Below the pieces are notes generated by a model that was not told the DNA's origin, ran no database searches, and saw only the letters and a program-made list of their open reading frames with translations. A DNA stretch of 64,000 bases from Acinetobacter sp. CS-2 (GTDB taxonomy: Bacteria; Pseudomonadota; Gammaproteobacteria; Pseudomonadales; Moraxellaceae), in the NCBI RefSeq assembly GCF_016599715.1, contig NZ_CP067019.1:3100001-3164000 (forward strand), in the 5' to 3' direction. Below, piece after piece: positions 27,138-37,066 of the stretch (position 1 is the stretch's first letter; every line of letters begins with the position of its first letter). The position numbers and the translations under genes were made by a program.

Positions 27138-27926
27138 ATGAAAAAATTAGCCATTGCTTCAGCACTTCTTTCTGCTCTAGCAGTCACAGGTACAGCCAAT
27201 GCCTACCAGGCCGAAGTCGGTGCAGCAGCAGCTTATATTGATCCAGACAACGGCAGTTCAGGTAGTGCCTTCGGTGTAGATGGTACTTATTACTTTAACC
27301 CCGTACAAACTCGTAATGCGCCACTTGCAGAAGCGGCATTCCTTGACCGTGCCAGCAACGTCAATGCACACGCAACATTTGCCGATCGTGGCGATGTAGA
27401 TGACAACACTTATGGTGTGGGTGCTGAAGTTTATGTTCCAAACTCAGATTTCTATCTGGGTGGTGATGTAAGCCGTAACAATACTGAATATCGTGATGTA
27501 TTGGGTCAAAAATATGACTTTGATACCACTTATTATTCTGCTGAAGTCGGTTATCTTCCAGCACCAGGCCTATTAATTGCCGCTGGTGTAAAAGGATATG
27601 ACAACGACAATGATGATGGTGTAGATCCTACAGTTCGTGCCAAATACGTGACCCAGCTGAGTAATGGTAAAGATATCAACCTTGAAGCAGGCGCATCATT
27701 TGGTGATCTAGACGAGTTCAATCTTGCTGCCGATTACTTCATTGATAAATCATTAAGTGTTGGTGCGGATTACTACAACGACGACTTAACTGATCAAAAT
27801 GAATTTGGCATTAATGCGCGTAAATTCTTTAACCAACAAGTCAGCCTTGAAGGTCGAGTTGGTTTCGGTGAAGTGGGTAATAACGACTACAACTCATTCG
27901 GTGTAGCTGCTAAATACCGCTTCTAA
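27138..27926 (+). CDS. Putative porin, Omp33-like family (tandem copy 1)
   Basis: A 262-residue outer-membrane beta-barrel protein. The signal peptide ends ANA with a mature N-terminus YQAEVG. The block NAPLAEAAFLDRASNV corresponds to GPLAEAAFLNQASNV of the Omp33-type porin at 1.9 kb, and the last residues are KYRF with a terminal Phe. The mature part is acidic and rich in Asp, Gly and Tyr. GAGGGG precedes the ATG. The next gene encodes another family member, but a strong terminator separates them, so they are separate units. Substrate is unknown. Confidence 0.85.
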   Translation: MKKLAIASALLSALAVTGTANAYQAEVGAAAAYIDPDNGSSGSAFGVDGTYYFNPVQTRNAPLAEAAFLDRASNVNAHATFADRGDVDDNTYGVGAEVYVPNSDFYLGGDVSRNNTEYRDVLGQKYDFDTTYYSAEVGYLPAPGLLIAAGVKGYDNDNDDGVDPTVRAKYVTQLSNGKDINLEAGASFGDLDEFNLAADYFIDKSLSVGADYYNDDLTDQNEFGINARKFFNQQVSLEGRVGFGEVGNNDYNSFGVAAKYRF

Positions 27927-27949
27927 GCGTGCCTTAACTCCTTTTCATC

Positions 27950-27981
27950 AAGTGGCCCATCTTCGGATGGGCCACTTTTTT
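27950..27981 (+). terminator. Intrinsic terminator with TTCG tetraloop
   Basis: A perfect 12-bp GC-rich stem (27950-27961 with 27966-27977) capped by TTCG and followed by T residues. Confidence 0.9.
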
Positions 27982-28016
27982 GCTCTGTAATAAAGCATTT
28001 AGATAGTTTTTGCACA

Positions 28017-28044
28017 TTGACGGGGCAAATATAAACTGTACACT
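28017..28044 (+). promoter_or_regulatory. Promoter of the second tandem porin gene
   Basis: TTGACG (28017-28022) and TACACT (28039-28044), 16 bp apart. The predicted start is near 28051, about 50 nt before the ATG. Confidence 0.65.
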
Positions 28045-28099
28045 TTGTTACAACTGTTCAAGAAACAGTCATATTTTTATAACAAAGAGAGAAATCTAA

Positions 28100-28933
28100 A
28101 TGCTTAAAAAACTTGCTCTTGCTACAGCACTTTTGGCTAGCCTAGGAACTGCACATGCTTATCAAGCTGAAATTAATGCTGCATATGAAAATACCGACAT
28201 TGATGACAGTAACGACATTGATACTTATGCAATTGGCGGGAAATATTATTTAAATGGGGTTCAAGTTAGAAATGCTCCTCTAGCTGAAGCAGCTTTTTTA
28301 GGCAAAGCAAGCAATATCGTTCTTGGCTATGCCAATGCCCGTACTGATGATGATTTTGCAGATTTAGAAATTGATACTGTAGGTATTAATGGTGAATTCT
28401 TTATCCCTAACTCACAGTTTTATGTTTCTGGAAGCTTAAATCGTGCTGAAGTGACTGTTGAAAGTGAATTTGCTAAAGCATCTGATGACAATACAGGTTA
28501 TGCAATTGAAGCAGGTTACCTACCAGTTAACGGCTTACTGTTAGCTGCAGGTGTTTCTAAAGAAAACATTGATCCAGTATATGTTTCAAAAAATGGTTTC
28601 ATAGACACTTTTACCAATCTAGCCTCTGTAGCAGATGAGACTGCTGTGACTTTGCGCGCAAAATACGTCACTCAAATTGGCAATCATTTTACCAATTTTG
28701 AGGGAGCAACATATTTTGGAGATGAAACTGCATATCGTCTAGGTGCAGACCTTTACCTCGATCCTACACTTAGTGTTGGTATTTCCTTCGCTGACTCAAC
28801 GATTGAAGATTCAGATACCATTTTCAGTATTCGTGGTCAGAAATTCTTTACTCCAGTCATTGCTGCCGGTATGAATTACACGACAACTGATGGTGGGGAC
28901 TCTTTTGGAATCAACGGTACTTTCCGCTTTTAA
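28100..28933 (+). CDS. Putative porin, Omp33-like family (tandem copy 2)
   Basis: A 277-residue outer-membrane beta-barrel protein of the same family as its upstream neighbour. The signal peptide ends AHA with a mature start YQAEIN, the block NAPLAEAAFLGKASNI is present, and the chain ends TFRF. It differs from copy 1 mainly in surface-loop regions, for example around residues 150-185. GAGAG precedes the ATG. It has its own promoter and shares a terminator with the convergent recJ gene. Substrate is unknown. Confidence 0.85.
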   Translation: MLKKLALATALLASLGTAHAYQAEINAAYENTDIDDSNDIDTYAIGGKYYLNGVQVRNAPLAEAAFLGKASNIVLGYANARTDDDFADLEIDTVGINGEFFIPNSQFYVSGSLNRAEVTVESEFAKASDDNTGYAIEAGYLPVNGLLLAAGVSKENIDPVYVSKNGFIDTFTNLASVADETAVTLRAKYVTQIGNHFTNFEGATYFGDETAYRLGADLYLDPTLSVGISFADSTIEDSDTIFSIRGQKFFTPVIAAGMNYTTTDGGDSFGINGTFRF

Positions 28934-28950
28934 GCTTTAAGATTAAAAAC

Positions 28951-28977
28951 AAAAACCGCTCAATTGAGCGGTTTTTT
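28951..28977. terminator. Bidirectional terminator between porin and recJ
   Basis: A 26-bp perfect palindrome, with ACCGCTCAATTGAGCGGT at its core, is flanked by A and T runs and lies between the convergent porin and recJ genes. Confidence 0.9.
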
Positions 28978-30680
28978 TATTGTTCCAAATGGATCACGCG
29001 TAGTTGTAAACTGACGTTGCCATTAAATTCATTTTTATCAATTTCATAGACCAGTCGTACACTGCCCTGCATGGCATCAAATTCAAACTTGTCACGTGCA
29101 TTAAAGGCGATGGCTTCCACAATTTGACCATCTTGCAAAGCCAGACGCAGCTTTAAATGCATTTCTTTCAGCCAGCGATAATCCAGAACCTTAAATATCC
29201 CTTCAAAAATCGGCGATGGAAACTTTTGCCCCCAGGGGGTTAAATTTTGCAGAAAATCGACTGTTTCAATGTGAAAATGTTCTGTCGGTAATTCACCATC
29301 AGTCCATAAAGTGGCCTGAAACAGTGACTCATCCATATTTGAAATTAAAGCCTCAAAGACCTGCTTAAATTCATCAAAATGCTGTTTCTGAATGGTCAAA
29401 CCGGCAGCGGCGGCATGTCCGCCAAAATGGCTGACCAAATGGGGATACTGCTCGGCAATCATTTCAATCGCATCGCGTATATGTACGCCCTCTATAGAAC
29501 GGGCAGAGCCTTTAATATGTATACCATCTTCATCGGAGGCAAAAACAATACTGGGGCGATGAAACTGTTCTTTTAAGCGACCGGCCACAATCCCAATCAC
29601 GCCCTGATGCCAATGTGGCTCAAACAGAATGAGCACAGCTGGTAAATGCTCTTGGTCCAGCTCCAGCTGAGTAAGCTCAGACAAAGCCTCCTGTTTCATC
29701 TGGCTCTCGACCTGTCGGCGCTCAGTGTTCAATTGATTTAATTGTTGTGCCAAGGGATAAGCGGTTTGCAGATCGGCAGCCAGCAGACATTCAATCCCTA
29801 TGTCCATGGTTTCCATGCGTCCAGCCGCATTAATCCGTGGTCCCAGAACAAAACCCAAATCTTGAGCATTTAAAGAAGCTGGATCACGTCCGGCAATATC
29901 CAGCAATGTGCTAATTCCCGCACGACACTGATTTTGCCGTATGCGCTTGACCCCGGCATCGACCAGAATACGGTTGTTATAATCCAGGCTGGCCACATCG
30001 GCATAAGTGCCTAAAGCTACCAGATCGAGATATTGGGCCACTTTTGAGGTCGATTTTCCTAATTGGCTGCGATAACTGGACAAATTGGCGAGCAGGTAAA
30101 ATGCCACCCCGACCCCAGCCAAAGCCTTGCTGGGGAATTCACAGCCCAACTGGTTCGGATTGACCACAGCTTCGGCTTTAGGCGTTTCTTTGGTGGTCAG
30201 GTGATGATCAGTAATAATCACCTGCATGCCATGTGCTTGTGCCTGTTCCACCCCGGCATGGCTGGAAATACCATTATCTACCGTAATCAAAAGGTCAGGC
30301 GTGAAATTGGCAAAAGCCAGGTCGGCAATTGCAGGCGTCAGTCCATAACCATATTTAAAACGATCCGGCACCAGATACGCGACATTCGCGCCCATATCCC
30401 GCAAAGCTAAAATCATCAATGCCGTACTGGTGGCCCCATCGGCATCATAATCTCCCACAATGACAATTTTCTTTTGCTGATCAATGGCCTGATCCATCAA
30501 CTGAATGGCAGCATCCAAACCTTTCATGGTCGGCGCTAAAAGATGCTTCAATTTCAGTTCAAGTTCTTGTTCCGATTGCACACCACGGCGCGCTAAAATT
30601 TGCGCAATAAACGGTGACACGCCCTGGAAGTTTTCAGGGCGTGTAATGAACGGTCTTTGCTGAATCAGTGTTTTTGGCAT
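28977..30680 (-). CDS. recJ: Single-stranded-DNA-specific exonuclease RecJ
   Basis: A 5'-3' exonuclease of 567 residues used in recombination and mismatch repair. DHH-family metal-binding motifs are intact: VIVGDYDADGATSTAL (about residues 73-88), LITVDNGISSHAG (about 129-141) and IITDHHLT (about 153-160), with the DHHA1-type SHFGGHAAAAGLTI near 405. I start it at ATG 30680, which overlaps the pdxH stop as TAATG and implies translational coupling. A GTG nine codons earlier is less likely. It is the last gene of a glmM-pdxH-recJ run on the minus strand. Confidence 0.94.
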   Translation of the reverse strand: MPKTLIQQRPFITRPENFQGVSPFIAQILARRGVQSEQELELKLKHLLAPTMKGLDAAIQLMDQAIDQQKKIVIVGDYDADGATSTALMILALRDMGANVAYLVPDRFKYGYGLTPAIADLAFANFTPDLLITVDNGISSHAGVEQAQAHGMQVIITDHHLTTKETPKAEAVVNPNQLGCEFPSKALAGVGVAFYLLANLSSYRSQLGKSTSKVAQYLDLVALGTYADVASLDYNNRILVDAGVKRIRQNQCRAGISTLLDIAGRDPASLNAQDLGFVLGPRINAAGRMETMDIGIECLLAADLQTAYPLAQQLNQLNTERRQVESQMKQEALSELTQLELDQEHLPAVLILFEPHWHQGVIGIVAGRLKEQFHRPSIVFASDEDGIHIKGSARSIEGVHIRDAIEMIAEQYPHLVSHFGGHAAAAGLTIQKQHFDEFKQVFEALISNMDESLFQATLWTDGELPTEHFHIETVDFLQNLTPWGQKFPSPIFEGIFKVLDYRWLKEMHLKLRLALQDGQIVEAIAFNARDKFEFDAMQGSVRLVYEIDKNEFNGNVSLQLRVIHLEQ

Positions 30681-31336
30681 TAAGGCATGAGTCGTTGTAA
30701 GTTCCACTTACCGTCGATTCTTTCATAACACAAGCGGTCATGTAAACGGTTAGGACGACCTTGCCAAAATTCATAATAATCCGGTTGCAGGCGATAGCCG
30801 CCCCAGAATTCAGGTTTTGCCAATTCTGCTTTATCGCTCACCTGATCTTGCAAAATCTGAAAACGAGTCTGTAGTTCCTCACGACTGACAATCACACCAC
30901 TTTGTGGCGTACTGATATGCGCTGCAATCTGGCTGTCTCGCGGGCGTTTATGATAATAATCTGTTGATTCCTCTAAAGAGATTTTTTCAACGCGGCCGCC
31001 GACACGAATTTGGCGTTCTTGCTCAGGCCAATAAAACAACAGTTCGGCATAGGGATTGTCTGCCAAATCCAGGCCTTTTTGACTGTCGTAATTGGTATAA
31101 AAATCATAACCTGCTTCAGTCGCACCACGTAATAATAGGGTACGCACATGCGGACGGCCTTGTGCACTCGCAGTTGCGAGCGACATGGCATAGGGTTCAT
31201 GCAGTTGTGCTTCTAAAGCATGGTTAAACCAATTCAAGAATTGCTCATGCGGATTTTCAGCCACATGAGTTTCGTGTAATTCCCCTTTCTGGTAACTCAA
31301 GCGCAGTTCGCTCAAGTCTTTAATCAGATCACTCAT
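30680..31336 (-). CDS. pdxH: Pyridoxamine/pyridoxine 5'-phosphate oxidase
   Basis: A 218-residue FMN enzyme that forms pyridoxal 5'-phosphate, the active vitamin B6. Family features are PHVRTLLLRG (about 62-71), FYTNYDSQKGLDLADNP (about 78-94), FYWPEQERQIRVGGRVE (about 100-116) and the C-terminal PDYYEFWQGRPNRLHDR block, which carries the FMN/PLP contacts. Length is typical. It lies 10 nt after glmM and its stop overlaps the recJ start. Confidence 0.95.
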   Translation of the reverse strand: MSDLIKDLSELRLSYQKGELHETHVAENPHEQFLNWFNHALEAQLHEPYAMSLATASAQGRPHVRTLLLRGATEAGYDFYTNYDSQKGLDLADNPYAELLFYWPEQERQIRVGGRVEKISLEESTDYYHKRPRDSQIAAHISTPQSGVIVSREELQTRFQILQDQVSDKAELAKPEFWGGYRLQPDYYEFWQGRPNRLHDRLCYERIDGKWNLQRLMP

Positions 31337-31345
31337 ATTGTTCCC

Positions 31346-32677
31346 TTATACTGCGTTAGAACGTACACTGTCTGCAAGCTGATTGGCCAAAGCCGTGACT
31401 TCTTGCAGATCATCCCCTTCAACCATCACCCGAATGACCGGTTCCGTTCCTGACTTACGAATCAGTAAACGACCACGGCCTTTTAATTGTGCTGCAGCCC
31501 GATCAAATTCAGCCACCAATGCAGGCACAGCATACGGGTCAAACATTTGTTGCAAACGTACATTTACCAAGACATTTGGCAATAAATGGAAACCTTCAAC
31601 CAGTTCATGTAAGGCTTTCTTCTGTTCGACCATGACAGTCAATACCTGCAAGGCAGCTATAATCGCATCGCCTGTGGTACTTTTATCCAGCGTCAGAATA
31701 TGTCCTGATGGTTCACCACCAATAGCCCAGCCATTTTCATCCAGGGCTTGTAGCACATAACGGTCACCCACGCTGGCACGGACAAATGGAACCTGGGCTT
31801 TTTCCAAAGCCAATTCAAGTGCCATATTGCTCATGACCGTACCGACAATGCCTGCCGGCTTTTTCGAGCCCTGTGTTGCCAGAATATATAAAATATGATC
31901 ACCAGTAATTTGCTGACCGCTTTTATCCACCATAATCACACGGTCTGCATCGCCATCAAAGGCAATACCCAAATCTGCCTGATGTTCAAGCACGGCTTTT
32001 TGCAGGTTTTCCGGATGGGTCGAACCACAGTCCTGATTGATGTTTAGGCCATCCGGTTCATTATAAAGTGCTACGACTTTGGCGCCCAGTTCCTTAAACA
32101 CCGATGGCCCCACGTTATAGGCAGCACCATTGGCACAGTCCACCACAATTTTCAGGTTACTGAGGTCAAAATGGTAAGGGAAAGTCGATTTACAGAATTC
32201 AATGTAACGGCCATTGGCATCTTTTACACGCACACTTTTACCCAGGTTTGCGGTATCTTCAATTTTGAGTTCGTTTTCGAGCTCTTTATTGATCGCATCC
32301 TGTAATTCATCCGGCAGTTTTTTACCTTCGCTAGAGAAGAATTTGATTCCATTATCAAAATAAGGATTGTGTGAAGCTGAGATCACAATCCCCAAGCTGG
32401 CATGTAAAGCACGGGTTAAATGGGCAATCGCAGGGGTAGGTAAAGGACCAAGCAAATGCACATATACACCCGCCGCATTGAGACCGGCCTGTAATGCAGA
32501 TTCTAAAATATAGCCTGATAAACGCGTATCTTTACCCAACACAACAATTGGTTTTTTCTTATTACTGAACTGTTTTAAAACCTTACCTGCCGCAAAACCT
32601 AACTTCAAGGCAAATTCAGGTGTAATTGGAAGCTCCCCAAACTTTCCACGAATTCCATCTGTTCCAAAATAACTCAT
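31346..32677 (-). CDS. glmM: Phosphoglucosamine mutase
   Basis: A 443-residue enzyme that interconverts glucosamine-6-phosphate and glucosamine-1-phosphate on the way to UDP-GlcNAc for peptidoglycan and lipopolysaccharide. The start YFGTDGIRG, the phosphoserine loop [19 protein letters not shown] (near residue 100), the metal loop FDGDADR (near 240) and the C-terminal phosphate-binding [15 protein letters not shown] are all present. It is the first gene of the glmM-pdxH-recJ run. Confidence 0.96.
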   Translation of the reverse strand: MSYFGTDGIRGKFGELPITPEFALKLGFAAGKVLKQFSNKKKPIVVLGKDTRLSGYILESALQAGLNAAGVYVHLLGPLPTPAIAHLTRALHASLGIVISASHNPYFDNGIKFFSSEGKKLPDELQDAINKELENELKIEDTANLGKSVRVKDANGRYIEFCKSTFPYHFDLSNLKIVVDCANGAAYNVGPSVFKELGAKVVALYNEPDGLNINQDCGSTHPENLQKAVLEHQADLGIAFDGDADRVIMVDKSGQQITGDHILYILATQGSKKPAGIVGTVMSNMALELALEKAQVPFVRASVGDRYVLQALDENGWAIGGEPSGHILTLDKSTTGDAIIAALQVLTVMVEQKKALHELVEGFHLLPNVLVNVRLQQMFDPYAVPALVAEFDRAAAQLKGRGRLLIRKSGTEPVIRVMVEGDDLQEVTALANQLADSVRSNAV

Positions 32678-32751
32678 TTTCTACTCACTTCTTATACATT
32701 TATGGGGAAATTAACCATCCCATTTTCATGCAAATACTTTACACCAAAATC

Positions 32752-32782
32752 AAAAAAGCCGTCATATAAATGACGGCTTTTT
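32752..32782 (-). terminator. Intrinsic terminator of guaB
   Basis: AAAAAGCCGTCAT and ATGACGGCTTTTT pair around a 4-nt loop, about 20 nt beyond the guaB stop. Confidence 0.88.
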
Positions 32783-32803
32783 CATGAGGTTGATTACTAA
32801 AAA

Positions 32804-34550
<1,747 letters not shown>

Positions 34551-34580
34551 AAAAAAGCAGAGCCAGGGCCCTGCTTTTTT
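34551..34580 (-). terminator. Intrinsic terminator of the YkgJ-family gene
   Basis: AAAAAAGCAG and CTGCTTTTTT pair around a 10-nt loop, shortly beyond the stop at 34604. Confidence 0.8.
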
Positions 34581-34603
34581 ATTCTGAGATGACGAATCAC
34601 GAT

Positions 34604-34969
34604 CTAGCTGACACGTTCAAAACTATCATCATTCTCGGCATCCTCTACCCTAATCTGGATAAAGGGAATCATATTGTGGGCCATACGGGCCTTGTTGCAT
34701 TGTTCATCGGCAATTTGCACTTCTTTACACGAGGAACTGCGCAGCTGGTACATGCCACAACTGACCTGTTCACCTATGCTGCCTTCTAGCGCGATACAGC
34801 GTGGATTTTTTTGATTGGTTCCTGCCATGCATGAATAGACTGCTGTGACAGGTTCAGTATAATTTTCGGGCATTGGAATTCCCTCTGCCCAATAAAATGA
34901 AACCCGAAAATAGGCGCAACATGCGCCACAGCTTAAACATGCATCCTGTGCAGGAACTTGAGACAACAT
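34604..34969 (-). CDS. YkgJ-family cysteine cluster protein
   Basis: A 121-residue protein with the N-terminal cluster ACLSCGACCAYFRVSF (Cys 11, 14, 17 and 18) and further cysteines at about 47, 58, 71, 81 and 89. The family is thought to bind zinc or an iron-sulfur centre, but its function is not known. There is no signal peptide, so it is likely cytosolic. It lies downstream of a flavodiiron-like MBL protein on the same strand with a gap of 95 nt. Co-transcription is possible. Confidence 0.85.
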   Translation of the reverse strand: MLSQVPAQDACLSCGACCAYFRVSFYWAEGIPMPENYTEPVTAVYSCMAGTNQKNPRCIALEGSIGEQVSCGMYQLRSSSCKEVQIADEQCNKARMAHNMIPFIQIRVEDAENDDSFERVS

Positions 34970-35064
34970 TTCTTATAAATTCTCGTCATCAAAAAAGTTT
35001 TTGGGGATAGAAAATATAAAAAATGTTGTTTTTTGACTCAAGAAAAATTTTGTATTTTCTTGAA

Positions 35065-35868
35065 CTATTCAGGACAGGTAAATACGCTTTCGTCCATCAG
35101 GTCGGTGCCGCATTCCAAGGTTTCAATCCAGTCCAAAAATTGATGGATCTGCTCTTTGCCAATAAATGGCGTGCCATGCTGTGGCACAATCATTTCCACA
35201 TCCATGCTACGAACCATTTGTACCCACAGACGGATCACTTTATTGCAACACATATAGCGTTGATGAAAGCCTTTCATCTTCGGAATATGCGCAGCAAAAT
35301 TTTCCAGCGGTTTAGAGACATCATCTACCATGGATGCGCCCATATCACCAGAAAACAGAATTTTGGCAATCGGATCATAAAACTGGAAATTACCGACCGA
35401 ATGCAGAAAATGTGCCGGAACGGCAACAATGCTCGATTCACCCAACGGAATCACCTGACCATGGTCAGGCAGCTCAACCAGACGATCCAGCCAGTTCCCT
35501 TTCATCCGGTCGCTCATGAAAGCCGAGCTCAAATGTGGCAAGAAACGTGCCCATAATTTTGATGCTACTATTTTGGCCTCGGTATAGACCAGCCAGCGTG
35601 GCATAGAAGTAATAATGTCGGGGTCCTGATGGGAGGCCATGACATAATCAAGATTGGTTAGACGGGTATATTTGTTCAGCTCCATGGTCAATGGAACATA
35701 GGTCAAGTCGCCCCCTGGATCAAGCACTGCAGCACGTTCATGATCCAAGATTAGAAACTGGTTTGCCTGTACACCTTCACCTTTCACTAAACTGGTAAAA
35801 CTAATACATTTATGCGTACCATTATCAAATAGTACCTGTGATGTGGTGCGATCAAACGCCATACCCAT
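35065..35868 (-). CDS. Stand-alone flavodiiron-like (ODP-type) MBL-fold protein
   Basis: A 267-residue metallo-beta-lactamase-fold protein of the type that forms the diiron domain of flavodiiron oxygen/NO reductases. Likely metal ligands lie in SHQDPDI (near residue 80), HFLHSVGNFQFYDP (near 153), LFSGDMGAS (near 170) and VPQHGTPF (near 230). The flavodoxin domain of full flavodiiron proteins is absent, so electrons would have to come from another partner. Whether it reduces oxygen or NO, or senses them, is unknown. The first residues MGMAFDR allow a start two codons later. Confidence 0.8.
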   Translation of the reverse strand: MGMAFDRTTSQVLFDNGTHKCISFTSLVKGEGVQANQFLILDHERAAVLDPGGDLTYVPLTMELNKYTRLTNLDYVMASHQDPDIITSMPRWLVYTEAKIVASKLWARFLPHLSSAFMSDRMKGNWLDRLVELPDHGQVIPLGESSIVAVPAHFLHSVGNFQFYDPIAKILFSGDMGASMVDDVSKPLENFAAHIPKMKGFHQRYMCCNKVIRLWVQMVRSMDVEMIVPQHGTPFIGKEQIHQFLDWIETLECGTDLMDESVFTCPE

Positions 35869-35996
35869 TCCCCAAAATATCGTTTTTAAACTAAATTTTT
35901 AATTCCTCTCAACATATAGGGATTCATGGAAATTTACAACAAAATAACATCTGAATACTGGTAGATTTATCAGTAAATTGTGCGGTATTTCTCAAT

Positions 35997-36030
35997 AAAA
36001 AATCCCGACAAAAATGCCAGGATTTTTTTA
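35997..36030 (-). terminator. Terminator of the GDT1-family gene
   Basis: AAAAAATCC and GGATTTTTT pair around a loop of about 14 nt, 15 nt beyond the stop at 36044. Confidence 0.65.
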
Positions 36031-36043
36031 ATGCTATTCAAAT

Positions 36044-36622
36044 TTAAAAGAAATAATGTTGTACTAGTGCCGCCACACCTATCACTAAAAACACAACTGC
36101 ACCAATTTTATGAATCAGTGAAATCGGTAGTTTTTCTGCCAGTTTGTTACCAATAAAGACCGCAGGAGCATTGACCAGCATAATGCCCAGTGTAGTTCCC
36201 AATGTTACCCAGCCAACACTGTCAAAGCGCGCGGCAAGGGCCACGGTAGCAATCTGGGTTTTATCACCAATTTCTGCCAGAAAGAATAAAACAAACGTGG
36301 CACTAAAGACGCCATATTTTTGCCATTTATTAATACTTTCAGTTTCATCATCCAGTTCATCTGGAATCAGCATCCAGGCCGCCATCCCAATAAATCCAAG
36401 AGAAACAATCCATAACAATACGGTCGGGCTCAGAACAGTGGTAATCCATTGACCCAGTACAGCGGAAACACCATGGTTGACCACGGTCGCCAGAAAAATT
36501 GCAATCAGAATGGGTACAGGTTTACGGAAACGCGCGGCCAGCAGTAAAGCCAGCAATTGAGTTTTGTCACCCATTTCAGACAAGGCAACAACAGCTAAAG
36601 AAATCAGGAAGGCTGAAAGCAT
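36044..36622 (-). CDS. GDT1/UPF0016-family manganese exporter
   Basis: A 192-residue inner-membrane protein with six hydrophobic helices and the two duplicated signature motifs SEMGDKTQLLALLLAARF (about 14-31) and AEIGDKTQIATVALAARF (about 114-131). The acidic residues of these motifs bind the transported cation. Bacterial members export Mn2+ (MneA/MntX type). The assignment is strengthened by a yybP-ykoY manganese riboswitch in its leader, which indicates induction by excess Mn2+. It is monocistronic. Confidence 0.9.
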   Translation of the reverse strand: MLSAFLISLAVVALSEMGDKTQLLALLLAARFRKPVPILIAIFLATVVNHGVSAVLGQWITTVLSPTVLLWIVSLGFIGMAAWMLIPDELDDETESINKWQKYGVFSATFVLFFLAEIGDKTQIATVALAARFDSVGWVTLGTTLGIMLVNAPAVFIGNKLAEKLPISLIHKIGAVVFLVIGVAALVQHYFF

Positions 36623-36634
36623 GATGTATTTCTC

Positions 36635-36678
36635 TGGCTAGCATAATAAAACCTGTGACTCACCCCTCCTGCTAGCCA
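36635..36678 (-). promoter_or_regulatory. Possible expression-platform hairpin of the manganese riboswitch
   Basis: TGGCTAGCA (36635-36643) and TGCTAGCCA (36670-36678) form a perfect 9-bp stem between the riboswitch aptamer and the start codon. The start-proximal arm lies next to the weak ribosome-binding region (AGAG), so opening or closing it could control translation. The switching mechanism is inference. Confidence 0.5.
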
Positions 36679-36697
36679 AATTGAGCAGAGTGGTAAA

Positions 36698-36835
36698 TCA
36701 AAGGTCTTGCCAACAAAAAGAAAATCATGATCAAAAGATCATTTGGTTCTTTGCTATGATGACCATGTTCTGTGGAACAATTATGTTGACCATCACCTTT
36801 TTACATTGCGTAAAAAGCGGCTACTCCCCAATGAA
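36698..36835 (-). promoter_or_regulatory. yybP-ykoY manganese riboswitch
   Basis: On the minus strand, about 75-210 nt before the GDT1-family start codon, the conserved 5' element TTGGGGAGTAGC (36821-36832) and the conserved 3' element GGCAAGACCTTTG (36699-36711) are present, with GTCAACATA between them as in known members. The family binds Mn2+ and turns on exporters. The gene downstream fits exactly. Confidence 0.85.
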
Positions 36836-37022
36836 GTGCATGCATTTTAAGCTGAAAGATAAAAATTTTCAAATGACTTTAAAAATATCATTTCAGGATA
36901 ATGCTAAACATTGCTACTCATGACAAAAATTGCATTAAAGATCATTTTAAACGGCTGTGTTCAGCGTCTTATCCCTATCATAAGAATGAGTCTGTGTATG
37001 TCTCAACACCAAAGCTTTCATA

Positions 37023-37050
37023 ACAAAACCCTGCCGAAGCAGGGTTTTGT
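37023..37050 (-). terminator. Intrinsic terminator of aceEF
   Basis: ACAAAACCCTGC and GCAGGGTTTTGT form a perfect stem around CGAA, just beyond the aceF stop. Confidence 0.88.
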
Positions 37051-37066
37051 GTAGCCTAAACTGAAA

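Noticed and set aside
35065..35868. Beta-lactamase
   Set aside because: There is no signal peptide, and the metal motif HQDPD and overall pattern match the flavodiiron-type branch, not class B lactamases.
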